Assembly: GCF_040655735.1 (NCBI RefSeq)
Contig: NZ_JBFAKK010000007.1
Location: 310,001 to 374,000 of the forward strand
DNA from: Phytomonospora sp040655735
GTDB taxonomy: Bacteria; Actinomycetota; Actinomycetes; Mycobacteriales; Micromonosporaceae
Direction of reading: 5' to 3'
Length of the DNA stretch: 64,000 nt
Below the pieces are notes generated by a model. That model was not told where the DNA came from and did no database searches. It saw only the letters and a list, made by a program, of their open reading frames with translations. Made by a program: the position numbers and the translations under genes. Of this stretch, positions 16,667 to 25,119 are shown in pieces (the first letter of the stretch is position 1; every line of letters starts with the position of its first letter).

Positions 16667-18238
16667 TCACCGTGCCGGAACAGGCACCGGCACCTCCTCG
16701 TCCTCCTCTTCCACCGTCACGAACTTCCCCCGCAGCGACACCGCCGCCACCAGCGCGAACACCGCCACGATCGCAGCGCTGGTCAGCGTCGTCACGTGCG
16801 CGCCGTCGACGAACGCCACCTTCGCCGCATGCCGCACCGCCTCACCCAGCTCGCCAGGCAGCTGCTCGGCCACCGCGAACGCCGTGCCGATCTGCTCCCT
16901 GATCGGCACCGCCGCCTCGGCGGGAACTCCGGCCGGGACCTCCAGGTTGTCGGCGTAGGCGGCGTTCATGACCGATCCGAGCACCGCGATGCCCAGCGCC
17001 CCGCCCATCTCCGTCGCTGTCTCCACAATGGACACCGCCGCGCCGGAGCGCTCCTTGGGCACCGACGACAACACGATGTCGTTGGTGATCGCGAAGCCCA
17101 GGCCCATGCCCGCGCCGCCGATGACCATCGCCGGCAGCAGCGTCAGGTAGTTCGGGTCGAGGTCGATGCGGACGTACAGAACCAGGCTCACGGCCAGCAG
17201 CCCCAACCCCAGCGCCACGGTCTTGCCGCGCCCCCAGGCGGTGGCGATGCGGGCGGCGAACGGCGCGGTCAGCCCCGCCGACAGCCCTCCGGGAATCCCG
17301 GCGATCCCCGCGACCAGCGGCGACCACCCCAGCACGAGCTGGAGGTACTGCGCGAGCACCAGCGACAGCGCGATCATCCCGAACACGGTGACCACGTTGG
17401 TCGCCACGGCCCCGCTGAAAACCCTGCTGCGGAACAGTTTCAGGTCCATCATCGGCTCGGCCAGGCGCGTCTGCCGACGCACGAACCACCCCATCGCGAC
17501 CAGCCCGACGGCCAGCCCGGCGAGCGCGTCGAGCGACTCGATCCCGTTGTGCGCGATCTCCTTGATGCCGTAGATGAGGCCGATGATGCCGACGAAGGAC
17601 AGCACGACGCTGAGCAGGTCGATGCGCCCGGCGTGGGGGTTGCGCGACTCGGGGATCAGCACGACGCCGGCGACGATGACGATGAGCATGATCGGCAGGT
17701 TGATCAGGAACACCGATCCCCACCAGTAGTTCTCCAGCAGCACACCGCCGACGACGGGCCCGAACGCGAACCCGCTGGCCGACATCGCCGACCAGATGCC
17801 GATCGCCGTCGACCGCTCCTTGCGCTCGGTGAAGACGTTGCGCAGGATGGCCGCGGCCGACGGCATGATCGTCGCGCCCGCCACACCGAGCAGCGCGCGG
17901 GCGGCGATCAGCAGCCCGGGCTCGTCGGCGAACGCGGTGACCGCCGAGGCGAGCCCGAAGGCGACGGCCCCCGACAGCAGCAGCTTCTTGCGGCCGATGC
18001 GGTCGCCGAGGTTGCCCATGGTGATCAGCAGCCCGCCGAGGGCGAAGCCGTAGATGTCGGCGATCCACAACAGCTGCGTCGCCGAGGGTTCGACGTCCTC
18101 GACCAGTGACGGCACGGCCAGGTGGAGAACGGTCATGTCGATGGCCAGCAGCAGGGTCGCCAGGGAGAGGATGGCCAGGATCGCGTAGCGGCGCCCCGCG
18201 CTGGGTGGCGCGGCGTGGGCGGAGGGGTTCGTGTTCAT
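16667..18238 (-). CDS. DHA2 (EmrB/QacA) family MFS drug exporter
   Basis: A 523-residue, 14-helix proton-coupled exporter. Visible motifs are the helix-1 DMTVLHLAVPSL with Asp, motif A GNLGDRIGRKKLLL, and motif C in helix 5 (GFAFGPVVGGVL). The C terminus is a short acidic, proline-rich tail. It lies immediately downstream of a SARP gene, with paired direct repeats before its start that suggest SARP control. It probably exports a drug or secondary metabolite. Confidence 0.93.
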   Translation of the reverse strand: MNTNPSAHAAPPSAGRRYAILAILSLATLLLAIDMTVLHLAVPSLVEDVEPSATQLLWIADIYGFALGGLLITMGNLGDRIGRKKLLLSGAVAFGLASAVTAFADEPGLLIAARALLGVAGATIMPSAAAILRNVFTERKERSTAIGIWSAMSASGFAFGPVVGGVLLENYWWGSVFLINLPIMLIVIVAGVVLIPESRNPHAGRIDLLSVVLSFVGIIGLIYGIKEIAHNGIESLDALAGLAVGLVAMGWFVRRQTRLAEPMMDLKLFRSRVFSGAVATNVVTVFGMIALSLVLAQYLQLVLGWSPLVAGIAGIPGGLSAGLTAPFAARIATAWGRGKTVALGLGLLAVSLVLYVRIDLDPNYLTLLPAMVIGGAGMGLGFAITNDIVLSSVPKERSGAAVSIVETATEMGGALGIAVLGSVMNAAYADNLEVPAGVPAEAAVPIREQIGTAFAVAEQLPGELGEAVRHAAKVAFVDGAHVTTLTSAAIVAVFALVAAVSLRGKFVTVEEEDEEVPVPVPAR

Positions 18239-18258
18239 GTCCCGAAGGATTCACGCGG

Positions 18259-18290
18259 TCGCTGACGGAGCGCGCACCGTTCGCTGACGA
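18259..18290. promoter_or_regulatory. Putative SARP-binding direct repeats, 22 bp apart
   Basis: TCGCTGACG occurs at 18259 and again at 18281, exactly 22 bases (two helix turns) apart on the same face. It lies 21-52 bases upstream of the MFS start. SARP/AfsR regulators bind such spaced direct repeats, and the SARP gene is the next gene upstream. The assignment is an inference from spacing and context. Confidence 0.5.
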
Positions 18291-18316
18291 GCCCGCCAGT
18301 GCACTGTCAGTGCAGG

Positions 18317-21300
18317 TCAGAGGGTATCTAGGCGGGCGTGGATCGCGTGGCGGTCGAGCCCGGTCGCCTCGTGGTAGGCCGCGGCGCATGCCTCGTCGGT
18401 GAGCGTGTTGTGGATGCGGGCGGCCGCGGCCGCCGCGTTCGGGTCGGTCGCGACTGTCGTGTCGTGCAGGACCTCGGCGTAGCCGAGCAGCCGCGCGGCG
18501 CGCTCGGGTTCGCCGCCCCACAGCGCCGCCGAGGCGAGCCCGGCGAGGGCGGCGGCGATCTGCGAGTTCTGCCGCAGGCCCCGGCCGAGGCGCATGGCCT
18601 CGACGTGGCGGGCGCGCGCGGAGTCGAGGTCCCCGCCGGCCTCGTCGATCCAGCCGAGCAGGGTGATGATCTGCGCGTAGGTCTGGTCGGTCTGCATCCA
18701 CCCCGTGGGGCATTCGGTGCGCGCGGCCTCGCCGAGGCTGCGCGCGAGGGCGAGGTCACCGGAGCTGAGCGCGAGCTGGGCCAGCCCGGCGTCGGCGAGG
18801 GCGATCTGCTCGCGGGCACCGGCGCGGCGGGCCAGTTCGGAGGCGCGCAGGTAGTCGGCGCGGGCCCCGTCGAGGTCGTCGTTGTTGACCCGGCGCTGCC
18901 CGCGCTGGCAGAGCAGCTGGGTGAGGTCCTCGACGGAGCCGAGCTCCTCGGCGAAGGCCATGCCCTCGGTGAGGTAGCGGGAGGCGTCGCGGTCGGGCCA
19001 GTTGCCGATGATGGACAGGGAGGTCACGATGCCCCAGCGGTCGCCGACCTCGCGGAAGCGGCGCAGGCTCTCGGTGGCCGCGTCGCGGCTGGCCTTCTGG
19101 TCGCCGACGTTGTTCCAGACCATGAAGGCCAGGCCGAGCTGCGCGACGGCGAGCACCCACGGATCGGTGCGGGCGGTGTTCTCCAGCTCGGCGATCATCG
19201 CGGGCAGCCGCGCGTACTCCGAGTCGTCGGGCGGTCCGGCGAACACCGCCCACAGGATCATCAGGTAGCGGTGCCGGAAGGGCAGGACGAGCCCGGTGGC
19301 GAAGCGCCGGACGGTTCGCATGTGCTCGGCGATGTGCGGGGCGTCGGGCTCGTAGGTCGCGGCGCTCAGGACGGTGAGGACGTACTCCTCCTCCAGTCCT
19401 TCGGGTAGGCCCGGTTCGAGGTGGGCGAGGAGCCCTTCGGAGTGGGTGATGCCTTCCCGTCGGCGGCCGCGCAGCCACCAGTAGGGGACGAGGAGGGCGT
19501 TGAGGCGCAGGGCGAAGGCGGTGTCGTGGTCGCGCGCCCAGCGCAGCGCGGAGTGCAGGTTGTCGTGGTCGGCCGCCAGCCTTTCGAGCCAGACGACCTG
19601 CTCGTGGCGGCGCAGGTACGGTTCGGCGCGTTCGAGGAGCTCGCCGAAGTACTCGGCGTGGCGGGCGTGCGCGGTCTGCGGGTAGGCGTCGCCGAGTTCG
19701 GGGAGCTTCGCGGCGCAGAAGTGGCGGATGGTGGTGAGCATCCGGTAGCGGTCGCCGTCGATGTCGAGCAGTGACTTGTCGGCCAGGCCCGCCAGCAGAT
19801 CCACTGTCTCCATTGTGGACAGACCGCTGACCGCGGCGGCCGCGTCGAGGGTGAATCCGCCGGCGAAGACCGACACGCGGGCGGCGAGTTCGCGTTCGGC
19901 CGGGTCGAGCAGGTCCCAGCTCCACGACACCACCGCGTGCAGCGTCTGGTGGCGCGGCTGCGCGGTCCGGCTTCCCCGCGACAGCAGGCGAAAGCGGTCG
20001 TCGAGGTGCGCGGCGATGTCGGCGACGGGGATCGACTTCAGGCGTGCGGCGGCCAGCTCGATCGCCAGCGGCAGGCCGTCGAGGGCCTGGCAGATCTTGG
20101 CGATGTCGGCGATGTTGTCGGGTCCGAGCGTGAAGTCGTGCCGGGCGGCCCGGGCGCGGTCGGCGAACAGGGTGACGGCCGGGTAGGAGGCCGCCGCCTC
20201 CAGGTCGAGCCCGGCGGGCGGCGCGGCCAGCGGCGGGACCGGGCGCAGGGCCTCGCCGGTGATGCCGAGCGCCTCGCGGCTGGTGGCCAGGACGCGCAGG
20301 CGCGGGCAGGCGCGCAGGATCCGGTCGGTGAAGCGGGCGGCGCTGTCGACGACGTGCTCGCAGTTGTCGAGGACCAGCAGGACCGGGCGGTCGGCCAGCG
20401 CGGTCTCGATGCGCTCCAGCAGGGAGTCGGCGGGGCCGCCGACGCCGGCCGCGGCGCCCTCGCGCATGCCGAGCGCGGCGACGACGGCGTGCGAGACGTC
20501 GACGCCGGGGTCGAGGCCGGCGAGTTCGACGAAGCACACGTCCTCGGCCGCCGACCGCGACGCCTCGATCGCCAGGCGCGTCTTCCCGGCGCCGCCCGGG
20601 CCGGTGAGGGTGACCAGGCGGGAGGCCGAGAGGGTCGACACGATCCGGTCGAGCTCCGCGGCGCGGCCCACGAAGCTGGTGAGCTGCGCCGGGGGGCGGT
20701 GCGTGTTGAGGGGGACGGGGCGCGGGGTGACTGCGGCCGGGCCGGGTGTGCCGCGCAGGATCGCCACGTGCACGGCGGAGAGCTCCGCCGACGGGTCGGC
20801 GCCGAGGCGGTCGGCGAGGACTTCGCGCGCCTCCTCGAACACGGCGAGGGCCTCGGCCTGCTGCCCGTCGGCGTACAAGGCGCGCATGAGCTGGCCGTAC
20901 AGGCGCTCGCGGAGGGGGTGGGCGGCGACGAGGTCGCGGAGTTCGGCGACCAGCGCGCGCGTGTCGCGGTCGGCGGGGAGGTTCAGTTCGGCCTCGACGC
21001 GGTCCTCCGTCGCGGCGAAGCGCAGTTCTTCCAGGCGCACCGCCTGGGCGCGGGCGAAGGGGAGGTCGAGGTCGGCGAGGGCCGGGCCGTGCCAGAGGGT
21101 CGCGGCTTCCCGCAGGAGGGTCGCGGCGTGGGCGTGGTCGCCGGCCGCCAGGAACCTGCCGCCTTCCCTTGCCAGTTCGGCGAAGCAATGGACGTCCACA
21201 GTGGATGGATCGATGGCCAGCCGGTAGCCGCCGGGGAGGAACTGGAGCGCGTCGGCGGCGTCCCCGAGGGCCTTGCGCAGGCGGGAGACCTGCGACTGGA

Positions 21301-21487
21301 GCGCGTTGGCGCTGCCCGCCAGACCCTCGCCGTCGTACAGGGCGTCGATGAGCCGGTCGGTGGTGACGACGCGGCCTGCGTTCAGCGCGAGGAGGGCGAC
21401 CAGAGCACGCGCGCGCGGACCGCCCACGGGGAGGGGTGCGCCGTCGTCGGCGGTGACCTGAACGGGACCGAGCAGGGTGATGCGCAC
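18317..21487 (-). CDS. AfsR/SARP family regulator with NTPase domain
   Basis: A regulator of about 1056 residues. Residues 1-95 are an OmpR-type winged helix (VRITLLGPVQV to FLPGGYRLAID), and 97-245 form the bacterial transcriptional activation domain. A STAND-type NTPase follows, with P-loop GPGGAGKT at 296-303 and Walker B LLVLDNCEHV near 365. About 500 residues of helical repeats complete it. I take the GTG at 21487, where SARP homology begins; the frame stays open to 21967 only as antisense of the next gene. It probably activates the adjacent exporter or a metabolite pathway in response to nucleotide or ligand state. Confidence 0.9.
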   Translation of the reverse strand: MRITLLGPVQVTADDGAPLPVGGPRARALVALLALNAGRVVTTDRLIDALYDGEGLAGSANALQSQVSRLRKALGDAADALQFLPGGYRLAIDPSTVDVHCFAELAREGGRFLAAGDHAHAATLLREAATLWHGPALADLDLPFARAQAVRLEELRFAATEDRVEAELNLPADRDTRALVAELRDLVAAHPLRERLYGQLMRALYADGQQAEALAVFEEAREVLADRLGADPSAELSAVHVAILRGTPGPAAVTPRPVPLNTHRPPAQLTSFVGRAAELDRIVSTLSASRLVTLTGPGGAGKTRLAIEASRSAAEDVCFVELAGLDPGVDVSHAVVAALGMREGAAAGVGGPADSLLERIETALADRPVLLVLDNCEHVVDSAARFTDRILRACPRLRVLATSREALGITGEALRPVPPLAAPPAGLDLEAAASYPAVTLFADRARAARHDFTLGPDNIADIAKICQALDGLPLAIELAAARLKSIPVADIAAHLDDRFRLLSRGSRTAQPRHQTLHAVVSWSWDLLDPAERELAARVSVFAGGFTLDAAAAVSGLSTMETVDLLAGLADKSLLDIDGDRYRMLTTIRHFCAAKLPELGDAYPQTAHARHAEYFGELLERAEPYLRRHEQVVWLERLAADHDNLHSALRWARDHDTAFALRLNALLVPYWWLRGRRREGITHSEGLLAHLEPGLPEGLEEEYVLTVLSAATYEPDAPHIAEHMRTVRRFATGLVLPFRHRYLMILWAVFAGPPDDSEYARLPAMIAELENTARTDPWVLAVAQLGLAFMVWNNVGDQKASRDAATESLRRFREVGDRWGIVTSLSIIGNWPDRDASRYLTEGMAFAEELGSVEDLTQLLCQRGQRRVNNDDLDGARADYLRASELARRAGAREQIALADAGLAQLALSSGDLALARSLGEAARTECPTGWMQTDQTYAQIITLLGWIDEAGGDLDSARARHVEAMRLGRGLRQNSQIAAALAGLASAALWGGEPERAARLLGYAEVLHDTTVATDPNAAAAAARIHNTLTDEACAAAYHEATGLDRHAIHARLDTL

Positions 21488-21645
21488 GGGGCTGATTCTC
21501 CCCTGCCGCCGGTGCTGGCGGGGTGGGGGCCCGTGGCGGTGTCGGGTAGGCGCGGGGCGCCGGCCTCGGGGGAGGGGCGGGGTCGGCGTCGCGGGATCAG
21601 GTGGATCCGATCGACATCGACCTCGGCGAGGGCTTCTAGCCGGCC

Positions 21646-22140
21646 CTACCTCCCCACCGCCCCGTCCAGCTGCTCCCGCAGGATGTCGGCGTGCCCGGCG
21701 TGCCGGGCCGTCTCCTCGATCATGTGCACCAGCGTCCAGCGCAGCGACGGCGGCGGCGTCTCGCGCAGCGACCGCTCGCCCGGCCGGTCGAGGTCGGGGT
21801 GGGCGTGGATGACCTTGTTGGCGCGGTCGACGGCCGCGCGGTAGCCGTCGAGCAGTTCGGCGATGGTCCCCTCGGCGAGGGCGTCGTCGTCCATCAGCTC
21901 GCCGGTGCCCTCGTAGGACCAGACGAACCAGTTGTGCTCGACGGCCGTCAGATGCGACAGCAGCCACGCGAGGCTGGTCCCGCTGCCGACGCCGGGTGTG
22001 CGGGCGTCGGTGTCGCAGACGCCGTCGACCTTGGCCATCACCGCTTCGCGGAGGTAGTCGAGGTAGACGCGCAGCGTCGTGGTCTCGTCGGCGTTGAGGC
22101 TAGGCGGCCGCAGGTCGCCGCGCGCGCTGGTGTCGGTCAT
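21646..22140 (-). CDS. DinB/DUF664 family protein
   Basis: A 164-residue four-helix protein, related to the gene at 2212-2715. The metal-ligand signatures are LLSHLTAVEHNWF and HMIEETARHAGHADILRE. The likely fold is that of DinB-like metal-dependent transferases, with substrate unknown. The 158 bases between it and the SARP start hold no further gene and probably the SARP promoter. Confidence 0.85.
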   Translation of the reverse strand: MTDTSARGDLRPPSLNADETTTLRVYLDYLREAVMAKVDGVCDTDARTPGVGSGTSLAWLLSHLTAVEHNWFVWSYEGTGELMDDDALAEGTIAELLDGYRAAVDRANKVIHAHPDLDRPGERSLRETPPPSLRWTLVHMIEETARHAGHADILREQLDGAVGR

Positions 22141-22183
22141 GCCGGGACGCTAACGGCGCCCCGGCACGGTGTCCAGCCCGTCG

Positions 22184-22930
22184 TCATCCTTGGTACAGCC
22201 ACACCCAGTTGCCGTCGGGATCGCCGACCGCCGAGCAGCGCGGCATGCCCTCGGGGTCGTGCGGGGCGACGAACTCGGCGCCGCCGCTGTCCAGCGCCTG
22301 CCGGTGCGCCGCGTCGAGGTCGTCGACGAGAAGCCCGAAGGTGCTCGTGCCGCCGGGCCGGTCGGCGTCGTCGCATCCGGTGGGGATCAGGGTGACGAGG
22401 AAGGAGTCCGCCCGCCCGTACTCGCCGAGGACGAGGGAGTAGATCTCCTGTTCTTCGACGCGCCGGACGATCTCGTGGCGCATGCCGAAGGCGTCGCGGT
22501 AGAAGTCGGCGGCCTTGCCGGCGTCGGTGACGGTGAGTTTGAGTTGCGCGGGGCGGACTCGTGGGGGCGGGGTGGGCATGGTGATGCCTCTTTCGAGTAG
22601 GTGTTCGGTGTCGCGGAGGCGGTCGGCGGTCAGCCGACGGCGGCGTTCGAGGGTTGCGTGGTGGTCGCGCAGGATCGCGGCGACGGCCTCGAGGTCGGCG
22701 CCGGGGGCGATGAGGGCGCGGATGCGGTCGATGGGCAGGTCGATCCAGCGCAGCGACGCGATGAGTCGGGCGAGCGCGATCTGTTCGCGGTGGTAGCGGC
22801 GGTAGCCGGTGTCCGGCGCGACGTCGGCGGGGATGAGCAGGCCGACGTCGTGGTAGTGCCGCAGGGTGTGGACGGTCAGGCCGCTGAGGTGGGCGAAGCG
22901 GCCGATGGTGAGGGGTTCGGGGGCGGACAC
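22184..22930 (-). CDS. MerR-type regulator fused to a VOC domain
   Basis: A 248-residue two-domain protein. Residues 7-115 form a MerR DNA-binding domain (TIGRFAHLSGLTVHTLRHYHDVGLL, then GYRRYHREQ) and a coiled dimerisation helix. Residues about 125-248 form a glyoxalase/VOC fold (KLTVTDAGKAADFYRDAFGM to GDPDGNWVWLY). The VOC part probably senses a small molecule directly. It lies just left of the prophage remnant and may mark its boundary. Confidence 0.88.
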   Translation of the reverse strand: MSAPEPLTIGRFAHLSGLTVHTLRHYHDVGLLIPADVAPDTGYRRYHREQIALARLIASLRWIDLPIDRIRALIAPGADLEAVAAILRDHHATLERRRRLTADRLRDTEHLLERGITMPTPPPRVRPAQLKLTVTDAGKAADFYRDAFGMRHEIVRRVEEQEIYSLVLGEYGRADSFLVTLIPTGCDDADRPGGTSTFGLLVDDLDAAHRQALDSGGAEFVAPHDPEGMPRCSAVGDPDGNWVWLYQG

Positions 22931-22987
22931 CTTGTCACTGTGCGGGCTCGGGTAGCCCGAAAGTCAAGAGGTGGGGGCCTTAGCCGT

Positions 22988-23023
22988 GCCCGCCTGGTCT
23001 TCTGGATCGGGGACCAGGCGGGC
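22988..23023. terminator. Terminator-like hairpin at left edge of prophage remnant
   Basis: A perfect 12-bp stem (GCCCGCCTGGTC and its complement) with a 12-base loop, located 40 bases before the antirepressor remnant. No U-tract follows. It could be a terminator left from phage DNA. Confidence 0.5.
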
Positions 23024-23062
23024 GCTCACGATCCCAACCGATCCCGAGAGATCAGGTATCTC

Positions 23063-23497
23063 ATGCACGCGCTCACCCCCTTCACCCACCCAGGCACCGG
23101 GCAGACGCTCAGCGTCATCGGCGACCCGGCCGCGCCACTCATCCACCTCGGCGACTCCTGCGCCACACCAACCCGTCCGTTGCCCGCCGGATGCTGGCCG
23201 ACGACGAAGCCGCACAGGTCGACATGCGCGACGTATCCGCAGGTGAAACCGCCCTAAACTTCGGTACCCCTGCCGCCGGGAACACCCTCCGCCGGATGGG
23301 TCAGCCCTCGCGATGACCAGCCGTACCAGCGGCTCGTGAACCGGGGCTACATCACCCGCCGAGCGATCGCCTACACGACTCCCTACGGGAAGTCCGCCGC
23401 GAGCTGGCAACTGCGGATCACCCCCGCCGGACTCCGCAAGCTTCACTCCGACCTGACCGCCGAGCGCCTCCCCGCCCTGCCCACCCATCGCGGGTGA
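23063..23497 (+). pseudogene. Frameshifted phage antirepressor (BRO-N/KilA-C) remnant
   Basis: Three frames must be joined. The first, from ATG 23063, gives LTPFTHPGTGQTLSVIG, a BRO-N start. The second, from about 23161, gives HTNPSVARRMLADDEAAQVD, the BRO-N continuation, and stops at 23315. The third, from about 23312, gives YQRLVNRGYITRRAIAYTTP to ITPAGLRKL, typical of a KilA-C end, stopping at 23495-23497. Intact proteins are about 250 residues, so an internal part is also deleted. No functional product is expected. Confidence 0.72.
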
Positions 23498-23527
23498 GCG
23501 CGCCCGCCAGTTCTGGGGGTGGTCGCT

Positions 23528-23833
23528 ATGGCGTGGGAGAACTCCACCCGCCGTCAGCGACTCCCCCCGGACTGGCCGACCCTGCGCCGCTACGTCCTCG
23601 ACCGCGACCACTGGTCGTGCCAGTGGCCCACCTCGACCGGCATCCCGTGCCCCGCGCCCGCGACCGACGTCGACCACATCGAACCCGGCGACGACCACGA
23701 CCCGGCGAACCTCCGCCCCCTGTGCGGATGGCACCACCAGCGCAAGTGCAGCGCCGAAGGAGGCTGCGCCGCAGCCGCCCGCCGATCCTCGCGCCGACGC
23801 CCACCCGAACCCCACCCCGGAGCCATCACGTGA
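23528..23833 (+). CDS. Phage HNH endonuclease
   Basis: A protein of about 101 residues. The HNH core is plain: VLDRDHWSCQ, then DVDHIEPGDDHDPANL and LCGWHHQRK, giving the His-Asn-His metal site. Such nucleases sit beside terminase genes and help in genome packaging. The ATG at 23528 is preferred over an in-frame GTG at 23519 because of the G-rich stretch before it. It overlaps the next gene by 4 bases. Confidence 0.85.
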   Translation: MAWENSTRRQRLPPDWPTLRRYVLDRDHWSCQWPTSTGIPCPAPATDVDHIEPGDDHDPANLRPLCGWHHQRKCSAEGGCAAAARRSSRRRPPEPHPGAIT

Positions 23834-24027
23834 AGATCCGATTTACCTCCACCGTCGGCGGACGCACCGTCGGCGAGGTCGCCGACCTCGACCCCGACTC
23901 CGCCCGCTGGCTCGTGGACCACGCATACGCTGAAGAACTCGACACCGTTCCCGCCGTCGAGGACGCCCCGCGCCCCCGCCGAGGCCGACCCCCGAAGAAC
24001 CCCCCGCCGCTCATCGACGGAGAGTGA
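23830..24027 (+). CDS. Small phage protein with AT-hook-like tail
   Basis: A 65-residue protein starting with GTG inside the HNH stop region. It begins KIRFTSTVGGRTVGEVADL and ends in a basic PRRGRPPKNP segment that resembles an AT-hook. Small proteins of this kind are common between HNH and terminase genes in actinophages. No function is known. Confidence 0.65.
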   Translation: MKIRFTSTVGGRTVGEVADLDPDSARWLVDHAYAEELDTVPAVEDAPRPRRGRPPKNPPPLIDGE

Positions 24028-24106
24028 CCACCAAGGGTGGGGGACGACCCTCTGATCATGAAAACGAAGCCCGGACCGTCATAGCACCCGCCATCCTGTA
24101 CAGGTT

Positions 24107-24643
24107 TCAGGGCCGCGAGTGATGACGGTGAGCACCGAGTTCAATGCGCATGCGGTCAAGAATCTGCCGTAGCACTTTGGTGCATGCTTCAAACTCGGCG
24201 TTGAGGGCGTTGAGATCGAGCTTCTCCTCACCGACCTCGGCGGACCTTGCCGAACGGAACCGAGAGAGGAACTCGTTCACAGCGCGCCTGAATTCCTGAT
24301 AGAGCACCCCGATTTCGTGGCTCCACCAGAGGGCTTCGCTTCCTCCGACGGACGGCGGCAGGGCGTCGGGGAGATCGGGACGCTTCTTCCCGGCCGGCTC
24401 CTCGTGAAGCTTTCGGACGTAGCCGTGCGTGTCGATCACCCATTGTGAGAGTTCTTTGTAGACGGTCTCACGGCGCCGTTGCCCCCGCTCCTCTCGCACC
24501 ACTTGAGCTTGATGTTCAGCCTGCATCCGGGCGACTGCCACCGCCGTCTCCTGCTGACGCTTGCCGGACTTCAAGGTGACGTAGACACCCGCCAGACCGA
24601 GAATCGTGCCACCTACCGTGGGAAGCCAGTCGTTCACCGCCAT
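24107..24643 (-). CDS. Single-span membrane protein, reverse cargo in prophage
   Basis: A 178-residue protein of no family I recognise. Residues 6-25 (WLPTVGGTILGLAGVYVTL) form one membrane helix. A long charged, helix-prone stretch rich in Gln, Glu and Arg follows (30-75), then a mixed domain with conserved-looking aromatic residues and a histidine-rich end. It runs against the phage genes on both sides, so it is probably a moron with its own promoter. A role in superinfection exclusion or host defence is possible but unproven. Confidence 0.7.
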   Translation of the reverse strand: MAVNDWLPTVGGTILGLAGVYVTLKSGKRQQETAVAVARMQAEHQAQVVREERGQRRRETVYKELSQWVIDTHGYVRKLHEEPAGKKRPDLPDALPPSVGGSEALWWSHEIGVLYQEFRRAVNEFLSRFRSARSAEVGEEKLDLNALNAEFEACTKVLRQILDRMRIELGAHRHHSRP

Positions 24644-24681
24644 CCCCCCATAGTGGCCTGACCCTGCTCGGGGGTGAAGGC

Positions 24682-25119
24682 ATGGGAACCCGTGGCCCTG
24701 TGCCGAAGCGCTCGACGCAGCGCCGCCGCCGCAACGCCGACGGCGTCCCCGATATCAGCCCACCGCCCGCGACGCTCGTGGAGGCGCCGCAGCTCGACTT
24801 CCCGGCTCACCAGCTCGCCGCCGACTGGTACGCCTCCCTCGCGGAGTCCGGACAAGCGCAGTTCTTTGAGCCGTCCGACTGGCAGGCTGCGCGCCTACTC
24901 GCCTATGACCTGACCCGGCATCTCAACGCCGGCCGCGTCTCGGCGCAGATGACCGCCGCGCTCTGGTCGGCGATGGGCGACCTGTTGACCACCGAGGCCG
25001 CGCGCCGCCGCGTCCGCCTGGAAATCGACCGCGACTCCGGCGACGAAGACGACCAGGCGGCGGGAGTGGTGGCCATTCTTGACGACTACCGACGCGCCCT
25101 CAGCGACGACACGGGTTGA
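24682..25119 (+). CDS. Phage terminase small subunit (P27-like)
   Basis: A 145-residue protein. The start MGTRGPVPKRS is the usual N terminus of actinophage small terminases. The body is helical, with a segment LTRHLNAGRVSAQMTAALWSAM, and an acidic end. It should recognise phage DNA for packaging together with the next gene. It overlaps the large subunit start by about 40 bases. Confidence 0.85.
   Translation: MGTRGPVPKRSTQRRRRNADGVPDISPPPATLVEAPQLDFPAHQLAADWYASLAESGQAQFFEPSDWQAARLLAYDLTRHLNAGRVSAQMTAALWSAMGDLLTTEAARRRVRLEIDRDSGDEDDQAAGVVAILDDYRRALSDDTG

Noticed and set aside
21488..21967. Longer start for the SARP gene at 21967
   Set aside because: The extra residues are antisense of the DinB gene. 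SARP homology begins at the GTG at 21487.
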